A stretch of 64,000 nt of DNA from Onthomorpha sp937906975. GTDB taxonomy: Bacteria > Bacteroidota > Bacteroidia > Bacteroidales > P3. Numbering within the stretch: the stretch's first letter is position 1; every line of letters starts with the position of its first letter. The translations under genes were made by a program, and so were the position numbers. The stretch covers positions 62,001-126,000 of the forward strand of contig JAZLDH010000018.1 of assembly GCA_045614605.1 (NCBI GenBank), in the 5' to 3' direction. This document shows positions 7,876 to 16,507 of the stretch, one piece after another. The notes below the pieces were generated by a model, which did not search any database, had not been told where the DNA came from, and saw nothing but the letters and a program-made list of their open reading frames with translations.

Positions 7876-8858
7876 ATTCCTTTTTTCTTATTTGTAGAAA
7901 AATAAACAAATGCAATCAATCCAACAACTATTGTTCCTACTTGTGAGCTTAACCAATTGAGCCAACCAACCACATAGCCAATAGCTCTGCTGATTTCGTA
8001 GTTTGACAAAACCTCAGCAAAGATAGCAGGTTGCAAGCCTATGCCTCCCGGAGTTATCATAGGGCCAAAAGCACCCAAAACAGTAGTAACCAAGGCTTGA
8101 AGCGGATTTAGGATTTGAGACTCTTTAAGACATTGGAAGCAAACAAAAGTTCCTGCAATCCACAAAGCCCAAATCAATAAGGAATAAAAAATAAAAAGTA
8201 AGGGATTTTTAAGTTTAAAAATACTTTTAATACCCTCTAAAAAACCATTTGCTAAATCCTTTATCTTAATGTAGGTTTTATTGTGTTGAATCTTGCCTTT
8301 GAAAGCAAAAAACAAAGCCACAATAACAACAAGCGTTACAAATCCTACTAAAAAGAGTTGGAAAAGATTATTAAAATCAAGGTTTAGATTTTTTTCAACA
8401 TAGTCCAAAAGCAAATTTCTTTCTATAATAAGAGTAGAAAGTAGGAGTAGAGCAAAGATAATCATATCAATAATTCTCTCTGTTACTATTGTACCAAGAG
8501 ATTTTTCGATAGGGATATTATCACTCTTTTTTAACATAGTACATCTGACGACCTCGCCCAATCGAGGCACAGCCAAATTTGTGAGATAACCGCTCATAAC
8601 AGCCAAAAAACTGTTCTTACGCGACACCTTGCAAGCAAACGTTTCGCTCATCAGTCTCCAACGCAAAGCCCTCACGTAATGAGAAAACAAACTTACAATC
8701 ACAGCAAAGGCAAACCAAAAATAATTAGTTTGTTTTAAAGATTGCCAAATTTGAATCCTTTCTTCACTTCCAAGCTTTGCCCAAAACCACCAAATAAAGG
8801 CAAACCCCAATGCAGTAAAGAAAAGAGTTTGAATTATATTTCTTGCTTTTGATTTCAA
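7872..8858 (-). CDS. Flippase-like membrane protein (LPG synthase TM / UPF0104 family)
   Basis: 328 residues with about eight hydrophobic helices. Family-type motifs visible are VSLFSHYVRALRWRLM near the N-terminus, the GYLTNLAVPRLGEVVRC segment and ITPGGIGLQPA near the C-terminus. The family (AglD/MprF transmembrane part) is thought to move lipid-linked or polar lipids across the inner membrane. The start codon is TTG at 8858, 3 bases after the panD stop; an in-frame stop immediately upstream and no nearby ATG make TTG the only reasonable choice. The context with ADP-heptose synthesis suggests an envelope role. Confidence 0.82.
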   Translation of the reverse strand: MKSKARNIIQTLFFTALGFAFIWWFWAKLGSEERIQIWQSLKQTNYFWFAFAVIVSLFSHYVRALRWRLMSETFACKVSRKNSFLAVMSGYLTNLAVPRLGEVVRCTMLKKSDNIPIEKSLGTIVTERIIDMIIFALLLLSTLIIERNLLLDYVEKNLNLDFNNLFQLFLVGFVTLVVIVALFFAFKGKIQHNKTYIKIKDLANGFLEGIKSIFKLKNPLLFIFYSLLIWALWIAGTFVCFQCLKESQILNPLQALVTTVLGAFGPMITPGGIGLQPAIFAEVLSNYEISRAIGYVVGWLNWLSSQVGTIVVGLIAFVYFSTNKKKGI

Positions 8859-8861
8859 GAG

Positions 8862-9206
8862 TTAAACAACTTTATTGTCTTTTGGGAAAATTACGGTAGG
8901 CTTCCAGCTTTTTGCTTCTTCAAAATCCATAGTTGCGTACGATACAACGATGACTAAATCGCCTTTTTGTACCAAACGTGCTGCCGCTCCGTTAAGACAA
9001 AGCGTGCCAGAGCCTCTTTCTCCTTTTATAACGTAGGTTTCAAACCTTTCTCCATTATTTATATTGTATATATGAACTCTTTCGTTTTCTATTATGTTAG
9101 CAGCCTCCATCAAGTCTTCATCAATAGTGATTGAACCAATGTAATTTAAGTCTGCTTGTGTAACAACAGCTCTGTGTATTTTTGATTTTACAACTTCTAT
9201 TTGCAT
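8862..9206 (-). CDS. panD: Aspartate 1-decarboxylase, pyruvoyl-dependent
   Basis: 114 residues from the ATG at 9206. PanD makes beta-alanine for pantothenate/CoA. The self-cleavage site Gly24-Ser25 is in NYIGSITID at exactly the canonical distance from this start; YNINNGERFETY and LNGAAARLVQKGD are the conserved core. A longer frame begins at 9233, but the minus-strand promoter box (9231-9238) overlaps that start, so 9206 is preferred. First gene of the four-gene operon. Confidence 0.95.
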   Translation of the reverse strand: MQIEVVKSKIHRAVVTQADLNYIGSITIDEDLMEAANIIENERVHIYNINNGERFETYVIKGERGSGTLCLNGAAARLVQKGDLVIVVSYATMDFEEAKSWKPTVIFPKDNKVV

Positions 9207-9230
9207 TATAATTAGTATTTTTTCAGCCTG

Positions 9231-9238
9231 CAAAGTTA
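9231..9238 (-). promoter_or_regulatory. -7 promoter box of the panD operon
   Basis: TAACTTTG on the minus strand, 25 bases upstream of the panD ATG. Confidence 0.6.
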
Positions 9239-9239
9239 T

Positions 9240-9338
9240 GAATTTATATTGAAAAATTTTCTCTTAGCTTTAGAAAATTTTTCCTTTGCAAAAAAAAATT
9301 TTTCCTAAGAAAAAATTTACGTTTTCTTTGAAAATTTT
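9240..9338. repeat. AT-rich intergenic repeat (TTTTTCCTAAG family)
   Basis: About 100 bases made of short A/T tracts with AAATTTTTCC and TTTTTCCTAAGAAAAAATTT, followed by TACGTTTTCTTTGAAAATTTT. Similar strings recur in the intergenic regions near 15.4, 18.8, 36.4, 49.4 and 53.4 kb. It separates the M50-like gene's 3' end from the panD promoter. Confidence 0.5.
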
Positions 9339-9989
9339 TTAAAGGAAATTGATAACAAAAAATTGATAAACTACCCAAAGGTTTATTGCATTGAAAACTA
9401 TTGCCCAAACAAAGGGTGGGATTTTTGTAATCTTGGCAAGTAGGGTGCAATCGCCACTTTTTTTTCTTTTAAATAAGGATAGGTAAAGTATTATAAAACA
9501 AGAATGTGTGTTTTCTATCAATATGATTGTGGCATAGATGAAAAGTATTAGATTCTTAATGGAAATAGGGGTTGGTAGCAAGATGACTAAAAGGTTTATG
9601 CAGGCAAAACAAATTGTCCATACAAGTGCGTAGGTTTTTTTTATGTAAAGCAGGAGTATGAGAAAGGAATATATGCTTATGACTGTGATTGCTAATTGGG
9701 AAAGGTCTTTTGAAATGCAAAAAATAAAGAAAAGTGAAATCAAAGCACAACCTATGTAGCCTGCAAGTGAGCTTAAAATGGTACGAAACTTACTTTTGCT
9801 TACGCTTATGCAACTTCCCTCTGCTTTTAGGTCAAATTCTATTTCTTTTACTTTGTTTCCAAGTATTAAAGACACAATGGCGTGAAAACTCTCGTGGAAA
9901 AATGTGTTTAAAGTCTTAAACCAAATTCCTATGTTTTTGGTGTAGAGTAGTATTATGCAAACTGATATGGTTATTATTTTGACTGCCAT
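9339..9989 (-). CDS. M50B-like integral membrane metalloprotease
   Basis: 216 residues, about six to seven hydrophobic helices. TFFHESFHAIVSLILG contains the zinc-binding HExxH motif (HESFH) in a helix, followed by GNKVKEIEFDL, as in the peptidase M50B-like family (site-2-protease related). A possible third ligand is the Asp of SGDCTLLAK. Site-2-type enzymes cut within the membrane, often anti-sigma factors, but no substrate is apparent here. The ATG at 9989 is preferred over a GTG at 9998; both overlap the 3' end of aroE, so the gene is the tail of that operon. Confidence 0.68.
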   Translation of the reverse strand: MAVKIITISVCIILLYTKNIGIWFKTLNTFFHESFHAIVSLILGNKVKEIEFDLKAEGSCISVSKSKFRTILSSLAGYIGCALISLFFIFCISKDLSQLAITVISIYSFLILLLYIKKTYALVWTICFACINLLVILLPTPISIKNLILFIYATIILIENTHSCFIILYLSLFKRKKSGDCTLLAKITKIPPFVWAIVFNAINLWVVYQFFVINFL

Positions 9990-10726
9990 ATTTCCCACGC
10001 TTTTTCTGCTTGATAAAACAACATTTGACTTCCGTCAATGGCTAAGACTCCTTTTTTTTCTACCTTTTGCATAAGTAAGGTAGGGGAAGGGTTGTAGATT
10101 AAATCAAAGATTTGATGGGTAGGGTTTAGCTTTTCTAAATCTATATCGGGCATTTTGTCTTTCATCTGGTGCATTCCAACGGGTGAGGCATTGACAAAAA
10201 GAGTGTTGTCTGTAAATTCTTTGTTCATTTGCTTGTATGAGATTTGTTCTTGCTTTGGATTGCGAGATACTATCTTTGAGGGTATGTTGTGTTTTGTTAG
10301 AACAAAATCAATGGTCTTTGATACGCCACCGCTCCCTAAGATATAGGCTTGTTTAATCTTTGAAATATCAAGTTGATTTAAAAGGCTGTGTTCAAAACCA
10401 AAGGCATCGGTATTGTAGCCTTGTAGTTGTGTTTTATTATTGTTGCGAATGATTTTAACGCAATTAACATTTCCGCAAGCCTTTGCCGTAGGTGATAGGG
10501 TGTTTATGTGTTTTAGTATTTGTTCCTTATAAGGCATTGTAACGCAAAAGCCTTGTAGGGTGTTTTCTCTTTGAACCAAATCACAAATCTCTTCAATCTG
10601 TTTTAGTTCATAAAGATTGAATTTATAGTTTAAGCCCAATCCCGCAAATTTTTCATCAAAATGTTTTTTTGAATAGGAGTGGGAGAGTGGCAGACCTATG
10701 AGTCCGTAGGTGTTGTTTTTGATTAT
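9974..10726 (-). CDS. aroE: Shikimate dehydrogenase (apparent non-canonical start)
   Basis: Reduces 3-dehydroshikimate with NADPH. Homology clearly begins upstream of the first standard start codon (TTG at 10639): the frame reads TYGLIGLPLSHSYSKKHF, which is the conserved shikimate-binding N-terminus with its S-x-S pair. Later motifs are VTMPYKEQIL (catalytic Lys), GYNTDAFGFEHSL, LGSGGVSKTI (NADP loop) and NASPVGMH. No ATG, GTG or TTG lies in frame upstream. The frame runs into the end of dedA, where an ATA at 10726-10724 overlaps the dedA TAA stop as ATAA, mimicking the usual ATGA coupling. Starting there gives 250 residues, the normal length. An ATC one codon later or a sequence error are the alternatives. 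Confidence 0.85.
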   Translation of the reverse strand: MIKNNTYGLIGLPLSHSYSKKHFDEKFAGLGLNYKFNLYELKQIEEICDLVQRENTLQGFCVTMPYKEQILKHINTLSPTAKACGNVNCVKIIRNNNKTQLQGYNTDAFGFEHSLLNQLDISKIKQAYILGSGGVSKTIDFVLTKHNIPSKIVSRNPKQEQISYKQMNKEFTDNTLFVNASPVGMHQMKDKMPDIDLEKLNPTHQIFDLIYNPSPTLLMQKVEKKGVLAIDGSQMLFYQAEKAWEIWQSK

Positions 10727-11445
10727 TTCTTTTTTGATACGCCTTTGTAAATTAAATATATTACAAATAAAACGCCTAATCCAAGAAGGATGTATGAAAG
10801 TTCGTGGCTGTATTGGTCAATCAATTCTTTGTTTCCGTGTCCTATGTATCCTAAAACGGCAAGTATTATATTCCAAATCACAGCTCCTAAGGCTGTGAAA
10901 GAAACAAAGCTAACAAGATTCATTTTTGCTAATCCTGCAGGAATGGATATGAGTTGGCGAATGCCAGGTACTAATCTACCGATGAAGGTTGAGCTTTTGC
11001 CGTGTTTATCAAAGTATTGCTCTGCTTTTTCTACCTTTTCTTTGCTCAAAAGACACATCTTGCCAAAGCGGGTCTCTACAAACTTATAAATTATTGGTCG
11101 TCCAAGCCACAAAGCTAAGAAATAGTTTATCACAGCTCCTATTATAGCTCCTAAGGTTGCAAAGACTACAACTAAAACTATGTTCATATTGCTATCTTCC
11201 TCTAATGCCTTATACGCAGCTGGTGGAACGACAACTTCTGATGGGAAGGGAATGAAACTACTCTCGATTGTCATAAGCAAGGTTACGGTTCCGTAGTTCA
11301 TATTGTCCATATACCAAGAGGTAACTTGCTCAATAGGATTTTTTTCTTCGTTTTGAGTTGTTGGATTTTCGCTTTGTGCAAAAGTTGTTATGCTAAGGCT
11401 TGTGAGAAACAAGCAAACAAAAAATGTTTTAATCAAATTCTTCAT
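10723..11445 (-). CDS. DedA family membrane protein with N-terminal signal peptide
   Basis: 240 residues from the ATG at 11445. The start MKNLIKTFFVCLFL...TFAQ looks like a cleavable signal peptide, followed by a short periplasmic segment and the DedA/SNARE-associated domain: ESSFIPFPSEVVVPPAAY, RFGKMCLLSKEKVEKAEQYF, FIGRLVPGIRQLISIPAGL and several helices. DedA proteins are implicated in undecaprenyl-phosphate or phospholipid recycling across the inner membrane. The gene overlaps the TPR gene by 17 bases and is coupled at its end to aroE. A longer frame from 11475 adds only ten unlikely residues. Confidence 0.87.
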   Translation of the reverse strand: MKNLIKTFFVCLFLTSLSITTFAQSENPTTQNEEKNPIEQVTSWYMDNMNYGTVTLLMTIESSFIPFPSEVVVPPAAYKALEEDSNMNIVLVVVFATLGAIIGAVINYFLALWLGRPIIYKFVETRFGKMCLLSKEKVEKAEQYFDKHGKSSTFIGRLVPGIRQLISIPAGLAKMNLVSFVSFTALGAVIWNIILAVLGYIGHGNKELIDQYSHELSYILLGLGVLFVIYLIYKGVSKKK

Positions 11446-13114
11446 CGTAATCAAATTCTTTAATAAAATTTTCAAGGAATGAATATAATTCTTTATTGTT
11501 ATATACTTCTGGTACTGAGATTAATAATCTTAATAATGAAGGTCCGTAAATTTCTACTGCAAGTTGAATTAGGTTTTTTATGTCTGTGAGTGGGTAGTTG
11601 TTAGAGTTGATTAGTTCGGCGTAAGAAGAAAGTGCAATAAATACGTCTCTTTCAACAAAATCCACAGTAAGCAATTCTTCAATCAAGAGTTTTAGAAGTT
11701 CAGAGGAGTTAATTGGAATTTTTAGTAAGTCAAGTTGTTTGACCCATGTAGAGATAAGCATTGTAAGTGTGGTGTATAGGATTTGTAATCGTCCTTTGTC
11801 TAAAAAATTATTAGATTTAATTTGTGCAATCTCTTCTTCAACTATCTCATATAGGTTTTGGAAAACTTCTGTCGCTTTTTCTAATTGTCCAATAAAGTAA
11901 AGCAATTCTCCGTATGCGATTTTTGCAAAGTGATTTTCGGGTTCTATTTCCAAAATCTTAAAGGCGTACACCTCTGCTAACTTCTTATTTCCTAATTGCA
12001 TGTAAAGACGAGACATTGTGTGGTAAATATAGATTTTAGAAAAGAGAATTTTGTCGGAAAGAAAAGGAAATAATAGGTTTTTTTCAAGGACTTCTTCGCA
12101 GATTTCTAAACATTGTTTTGGCTTTTCTTCTTCTAAGTAAATGTTTATCATTTCTTTGTAAGTCATTGCATAGCTTATCAATAATTCTTGACGCTTTTTC
12201 TCTGGTGTGTCTTTTTGTTGTTGTAGTTTTTCTAATAGTTCTGCTATTTTTTTTAGGATTTTGATTCTTTCTTTCTTTTTTCCGCTGTCGATATAGTTTA
12301 TGTATTTTTTTCTAAGCATGTCTATATCGTCAGGTTCTATGCAAAGAAAATACTCACATGCGTTTAATGCTTTGTTGGGTTCGTTACATCTTTCATAAAA
12401 TTCGGAAAGCATTTCCCAATAATACGCATTTTGTGGGTCGTATTCTACGAATTTTTCAACGCAAGGAAAGAATATTTTTTTGTATTTAGGAACTTTCTCG
12501 CATAAGTCTGCTGTTGTAGAAAGCAAATCATCAGGAATGACTGTGGAAGAAAACATATAATCGTTCGCTCCATAGCTTTTGATTATTTCTTCTTTGCTAT
12601 TGGTGTATTTCTTGTAGCAAAGTTCAAAGGCTTTTAATAAAAAATCTTTTGCTTTTTCGTATTCGTTTAGTTTTATGTATTGATAGGCTGCTAAGTTTAA
12701 GATATATTCGTTTACTTCATACTTTAGACAATCCTCCGCTGTTTTTAGTGCGTTTAGGTGTTTGCCTTCTCGTGAGAGTATTTGAGCTCCTTGATAGGTT
12801 AAAAGGACAATTTGTTTTCTGTCTTTTAATTCTTTTTTGGAATTTAAAAGATAAACTAATGCTTTTTCGTAATCGGCTATCGCAATAAACTCTGCTTTTC
12901 TTACAATAAGCTCCTCGTTTGTTGGATACTGCTTTAAAGAAAGTGTTATGGCTCTTTCTAATAATTTGTATTCATCTTCTTCAAGGAAGTAGTAGTCTAT
13001 AATATCTATCCATTGGTCTGCGTCATAGAATATTACAGAATCCCCATTTTTTATCTTATCGGAAAAAGCCTTTGTTAAGGAATATATGTAATGATTTTCG
13101 TCTGCAAAATCCAT
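11429..13114 (-). CDS. Tetratricopeptide-repeat protein
   Basis: 561 residues without signal peptide or membrane segment. Repeated helical pairs fit TPR patterns, for example LNLAAYQYIKLNEYEKAKDF, YYWEMLSEFYERCNEPNKAL, and MSRLYMQLGNKKLAEVYAFK followed by EPENHFAKIAYGELLYF. The N-terminus is acidic (MDFADENHY). Likely a cytoplasmic scaffold for protein-protein contacts; no catalytic motif is seen. It lies 10 bases after an exported protein gene and overlaps dedA, so it is in the middle of a five-gene operon. Confidence 0.8.
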   Translation of the reverse strand: MDFADENHYIYSLTKAFSDKIKNGDSVIFYDADQWIDIIDYYFLEEDEYKLLERAITLSLKQYPTNEELIVRKAEFIAIADYEKALVYLLNSKKELKDRKQIVLLTYQGAQILSREGKHLNALKTAEDCLKYEVNEYILNLAAYQYIKLNEYEKAKDFLLKAFELCYKKYTNSKEEIIKSYGANDYMFSSTVIPDDLLSTTADLCEKVPKYKKIFFPCVEKFVEYDPQNAYYWEMLSEFYERCNEPNKALNACEYFLCIEPDDIDMLRKKYINYIDSGKKKERIKILKKIAELLEKLQQQKDTPEKKRQELLISYAMTYKEMINIYLEEEKPKQCLEICEEVLEKNLLFPFLSDKILFSKIYIYHTMSRLYMQLGNKKLAEVYAFKILEIEPENHFAKIAYGELLYFIGQLEKATEVFQNLYEIVEEEIAQIKSNNFLDKGRLQILYTTLTMLISTWVKQLDLLKIPINSSELLKLLIEELLTVDFVERDVFIALSSYAELINSNNYPLTDIKNLIQLAVEIYGPSLLRLLISVPEVYNNKELYSFLENFIKEFDYDEEFD

Positions 13115-13124
13115 CTGTTAGGTA

Positions 13125-14546
13125 TTATCTTAATTCTACAGGAATCATTGCAACACGGAAAAGCTTGTTGTTACGGAATATGATGTAAATATTTCCCATG
13201 TAAAACCAATGTCTATTGCTTCCGTCAAAATTGTTCAATACTTCTCTATCTGCTTTTCCCCAAGAAAGGAATGCCATATCCATTGTCATATCTTTGATAA
13301 GCTCTTTTTGTAAAATAGCTTTGTGATATGTAGGATAAGTGTCCTTATACTTTAATACCTTGTTGCCATCTGCTAAATACAAATCGAAACTTAGTCTATC
13401 GCCTAAGTTAAAGTCGGCAGGCATATAGAATTTTCTTCCTTTTTCGTTACGCATAAGCATTTGGAATTTTCCGTCCTTTACAACAAAGTCTAAACAATGA
13501 AATACATCACCTTGTTTTACGGTAATCGGTCTTTTCCAACGAAGGTCTATTACTGTTAATGGGAATTTGTCGCCACGAACTACGAAGTCCTTGTCCTTAT
13601 AGTAAGCTCTGATTTTTTTGTAGTAAGCCTCGTTTACAAAATCAAACTCACCTCTTTCTTTAATTGTAGGATATTTATAGTAAACTGTGTCACGACCTCC
13701 TTTTTGTACAAGTTTAAGATATACATCTGTAAGATTCTCTGCACTATGACACCAATCCGCAACAGTAAATGTCTTTCCCTCTAACAATCTTGCCTTTCCA
13801 ATAGGGTAATCTGTGAAAGAATATTTTCTACTGTCGTCATCGTAGTTGTAGAGTTTTGTTCCGTTGAATAATCTCTTAATAGTAGCATCTGTAACCACAG
13901 GAAGAGTGATTTTATATCCAACAAGTCGCATTGGAAGGTGAGCATAATTGCTATTTGTGTCGTAATCCACAAGATTAATGTCCTCGTGAGACCATTTACT
14001 TACAGGATACTGATTTTTATTATCGTTATAATAACTCATAGGTGTGAAAGGAAAATTATAACGATTGTAATAATTTTGATAATTATAAAAGATTGTATCT
14101 CCTGTTGAGCCAATTATTAATTTCATGAAAGGATACTGCATTTTTGTGAAGTCTTGCATATAGTAATCTGCATTAAAGATTTTTGCAAATGCGAATTGGT
14201 CTGCTACATAATCGGCAACCACAAACCATTCTCCTTTAAGAGATTGTATTCTTTCAGGAGTCATTCTCGAAAGCTTGTAATACAAAACTCCTGTGTCGTC
14301 ATCTTCTTCTGGAATTGCGATATTTCCAACAAAGAAAAACTTATTTAGAGCCGAATCTGACACATCTTGCAAATAGAGTGTTTGACCTATCATTGCAAAA
14401 GGTGCAGTCATAAATTTTAAATGCTTATCGTAGTCAGCATAATCAAAATCTGGAAGATGTTTATATTGTCTTAATTGTGCAAAACCTTGATTTATAGACA
14501 AGATTGCTAACAAAATAAAAAGAATAAAACGACAGTTTTTTCTCAT
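13125..14546 (-). CDS. Exported protein of unknown function
   Basis: 473 residues from the ATG at 14546 (an ATG two codons upstream is equally possible). Signal peptide MRKNCRFILFILLAILSINQGFAQ, then a Tyr/Asp/Lys-rich periplasmic or surface protein with repeated sheet-like segments built around MxAPFAMIGQTLYLQDV, LLEGKTFTVADWCHS and PITVKQGDVFHCLDF. These three recurring 'length-variable beta module' starts suggest internal repeats. No T9SS sorting domain, lipobox or catalytic motif is seen. First gene of the operon that runs through the TPR protein, dedA, aroE and the M50-like protease; it has its own promoter box at 14578. Confidence 0.75.
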   Translation of the reverse strand: MRKNCRFILFILLAILSINQGFAQLRQYKHLPDFDYADYDKHLKFMTAPFAMIGQTLYLQDVSDSALNKFFFVGNIAIPEEDDDTGVLYYKLSRMTPERIQSLKGEWFVVADYVADQFAFAKIFNADYYMQDFTKMQYPFMKLIIGSTGDTIFYNYQNYYNRYNFPFTPMSYYNDNKNQYPVSKWSHEDINLVDYDTNSNYAHLPMRLVGYKITLPVVTDATIKRLFNGTKLYNYDDDSRKYSFTDYPIGKARLLEGKTFTVADWCHSAENLTDVYLKLVQKGGRDTVYYKYPTIKERGEFDFVNEAYYKKIRAYYKDKDFVVRGDKFPLTVIDLRWKRPITVKQGDVFHCLDFVVKDGKFQMLMRNEKGRKFYMPADFNLGDRLSFDLYLADGNKVLKYKDTYPTYHKAILQKELIKDMTMDMAFLSWGKADREVLNNFDGSNRHWFYMGNIYIIFRNNKLFRVAMIPVELR

Positions 14547-14577
14547 AAACATAATTATATTATTTAGTTTTAAACGG

Positions 14578-14585
14578 CAAATATA
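14578..14585 (-). promoter_or_regulatory. -7 promoter box of the exported protein/TPR/dedA/aroE operon
   Basis: TATATTTG on the minus strand, about 30 bases upstream of the chosen ATG. It lies downstream of the longest possible start (14597), which excludes that start. Confidence 0.6.
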
Positions 14586-14628
14586 CGAATAAAACAAAGA
14601 AAAATGTACAAAAAAGACTTTTTTTTTC

Positions 14629-14636
14629 TATTTTTG
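14629..14636 (+). promoter_or_regulatory. -7 promoter box of trmD
   Basis: TATTTTTG, 40 bases before the trmD ATG and divergent to the box at 14578. Confidence 0.55.
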
Positions 14637-14676
14637 TAAATAAATTGTAATCACAAAGCAAACAAAAACGCATAAA

Positions 14677-15357
14677 ATGAGAATAGATATTATTACTTTG
14701 TTTCCCGATATGTTCACTGAGATATTCTCTCAAAGTATATTGAAAAGAGCAAGAGAGAAAGGCTTGTTTGAGGTTGGAATACACAATCTTAGGGAATATT
14801 CCTTAAACAAAAATCACAATGTTGATGATTATCCTTACGGAGGCGGTGCAGGAATGGTTATGCAAATAGAACCAGTGGATAATTGCTTGAATTTTTTGAA
14901 GTCAAAATACACTTACGATGAGATAATTTATACTGCACCAGATGGAGAACGTTTAAGCCAAAGTCTAAGCAATGAGTTGGCTTTGAAAAATAACATTTGC
15001 ATTCTCTGTGGTCATTACAAAGGAGTAGATGAACGCATAAGAGAACACTTAATTACAAGAGAAATTTCAATAGGTGATTATGTTCTTAGCGGGGGAGAGC
15101 TTGCCGCTGCTGTGATTGCCGATAGCGTTGTAAGACTTCTGCCAGGGGTTTTGAACGATGAAACATCTGCTTTAACGGATTCGTTTCAGCAAGATTTGGT
15201 GTCCGCACCTGTTTACACAAGACCCGCAAATTACAAAGGTTGGCAAGTTCCTGAGGTGTTATTAAGCGGACATGATAAAAAAATTGATGAATGGCGTTTT
15301 CAACAATCCTTAGAAAGAACACGACAACGCCGTCCTGAATTGCTAAGTGAAAAGTAA
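14677..15357 (+). CDS. trmD: tRNA (guanine-37-N1)-methyltransferase
   Basis: 226 residues, full length. SPOUT-class enzyme that methylates G37 next to the anticodon and so prevents frameshifts. Visible motifs: MRIDIITLFPDMF at the start, DDYPYGGGAGMVM, the SAM trefoil-knot segments LCGHYKGVDERI and ISIGDYVLSGGELAA, and RLLPGVLND. It stands alone rather than in the rpsP-rimM-trmD-rplS operon of Proteobacteria. It is followed by A-rich tandem repeats and a bidirectional terminator. Confidence 0.96.
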   Translation: MRIDIITLFPDMFTEIFSQSILKRAREKGLFEVGIHNLREYSLNKNHNVDDYPYGGGAGMVMQIEPVDNCLNFLKSKYTYDEIIYTAPDGERLSQSLSNELALKNNICILCGHYKGVDERIREHLITREISIGDYVLSGGELAAAVIADSVVRLLPGVLNDETSALTDSFQQDLVSAPVYTRPANYKGWQVPEVLLSGHDKKIDEWRFQQSLERTRQRRPELLSEK

Positions 15358-15424
15358 GGAAAAAAAAGTCTAAGAAAAAATTTAAAAAAGCTAAGAAAAA
15401 AATTAAAAAAGCTAAGAAAAAATA
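15358..15424 (+). repeat. A-rich tandem repeat, period about 21 bases
   Basis: Three consecutive units of the form G(T/C)CTAAGAAAAAA(A/T)TT...AAAAAA begin at about 15368, 15390 and 15411. A sister array with GTAAAGAAAAA units is at 53443-53504. The unit length of two helical turns phases the A tracts, which could bend DNA. Confidence 0.65.
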
Positions 15425-15466
15425 AAATAATCCTAAGGAAAAATTTAATAAACCTTAGGATTATTT
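15425..15466. terminator. Bidirectional terminator between trmD and etfA
   Basis: Perfect 14-base stem AAATAATCCTAAGG / CCTTAGGATTATTT with a 14-base loop, flanked by A run on one side and T run on the other. It separates convergent genes. The TCCTAAGGA core is shared with the terminator at 49457. Confidence 0.85.
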
Positions 15467-15485
15467 TTATAATATTGGCAAATAA

Positions 15486-16487
15486 TTATTTAACTATTTG
15501 TTTTAATTTTTCAGTTAAGATAGGTATGATTTTCTTTGCATCACCTACGATTCCTAAATCAGCAACTGACATGATAGGAGCGTATTTATCTTTGTTGATT
15601 GCAATGATTAATTCACTTTCTTCCATACCTGCAAGGTGTTGAATCGCACCTGAAATACCGCAAGCTAAGTAAAGGTCTGGTCTTACAGTCTTTCCTGTTT
15701 GTCCAACTTGTCTTTCGTGTCCGATTATTCCAGCATCAACACAAGCTCTTGAAGAAGAAACTTCACCTTTCAATGTTTTAGCTAATTCACCCAACATTTC
15801 AAAGCCTTCTTTTGTGCCAACGCCACGACCACCTGAGATAAGAATTTTAGCTTCTGAAATATCCACCATATTATCTGTGCTTTTAACAGTTTCCAACACT
15901 TTAACGCGGAATTTTTCTCTGTCAAAATTGATAGTATAGTCAATAATTTCTCCTTTTCTGTTTGCGTCTGCTTCCATCGCTTTCATAACTCCTGGACGTA
16001 CAGTACTCATTTGAGGACGGTGATCAGGACAAACGATTGTTGCCATAAGGTTTCCACCAAACGCAGGACGAGTTGACCAAAGTTCTTTATCTTCTGCGAT
16101 TTCAAGTTTAGTACAATCGGCTGTTAAACCTGTTGTAACTCTCGCTGAAAGACGAGGACCTAAATCTCTACCTATAGTTGTAGCTCCTATAAGCACGATT
16201 GAAGGTTTTTCATCGCAGATTATTTGATATATTGCTTGTGTGTAAGGTTCTGTTGTGTAAGTTGCAAGAGCAGGGTCATCAACAACTAATACTTTATCAG
16301 CACCATGTGCAATCAAATCGTTAGCAAGAGGTTTTACATTGTGTCCTAACAAGATTGCGTACACTTCTTGTTCTAAATCTTTTGCTAAATCGTGAGCCTT
16401 ACCCAACAATTCTAATGCAACGTTTTGCAATTTGCCTTCTCTTTGTTCGCAGAAAACAAATACGTTTTTATATTGTGATTTATCCAT
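15486..16487 (-). CDS. etfA: Electron transfer flavoprotein, alpha subunit
   Basis: 333 residues. Pairs with EtfB to shuttle electrons from acyl-CoA dehydrogenases. The C-terminal FAD domain is clear: GGRGVGTKEGFEMLGELA, SRACVDAGIIGHERQVGQTG, and PDLYLACGISGAIQHLAGM. The N-terminal half is the Rossmann-like ETF fold with IVLIGATTIGRDLGPRLSA. Located 20 bases after etfB in a dehydrogenase-etfB-etfA operon. In anaerobes with this arrangement the complex may bifurcate electrons from NADH to crotonyl-CoA and ferredoxin; here that is inference. Confidence 0.96.
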   Translation of the reverse strand: MDKSQYKNVFVFCEQREGKLQNVALELLGKAHDLAKDLEQEVYAILLGHNVKPLANDLIAHGADKVLVVDDPALATYTTEPYTQAIYQIICDEKPSIVLIGATTIGRDLGPRLSARVTTGLTADCTKLEIAEDKELWSTRPAFGGNLMATIVCPDHRPQMSTVRPGVMKAMEADANRKGEIIDYTINFDREKFRVKVLETVKSTDNMVDISEAKILISGGRGVGTKEGFEMLGELAKTLKGEVSSSRACVDAGIIGHERQVGQTGKTVRPDLYLACGISGAIQHLAGMEESELIIAINKDKYAPIMSVADLGIVGDAKKIIPILTEKLKQIVK

Positions 16488-16507
16488 TGTGTTTTTCGTT
16501 TAATTTG

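Noticed and set aside
9244..9450. Minus-strand frame with FFLRKKN-like repeats
   Set aside because: It is the translation of the AT-rich intergenic repeat and overlaps the M50-like gene in another frame.
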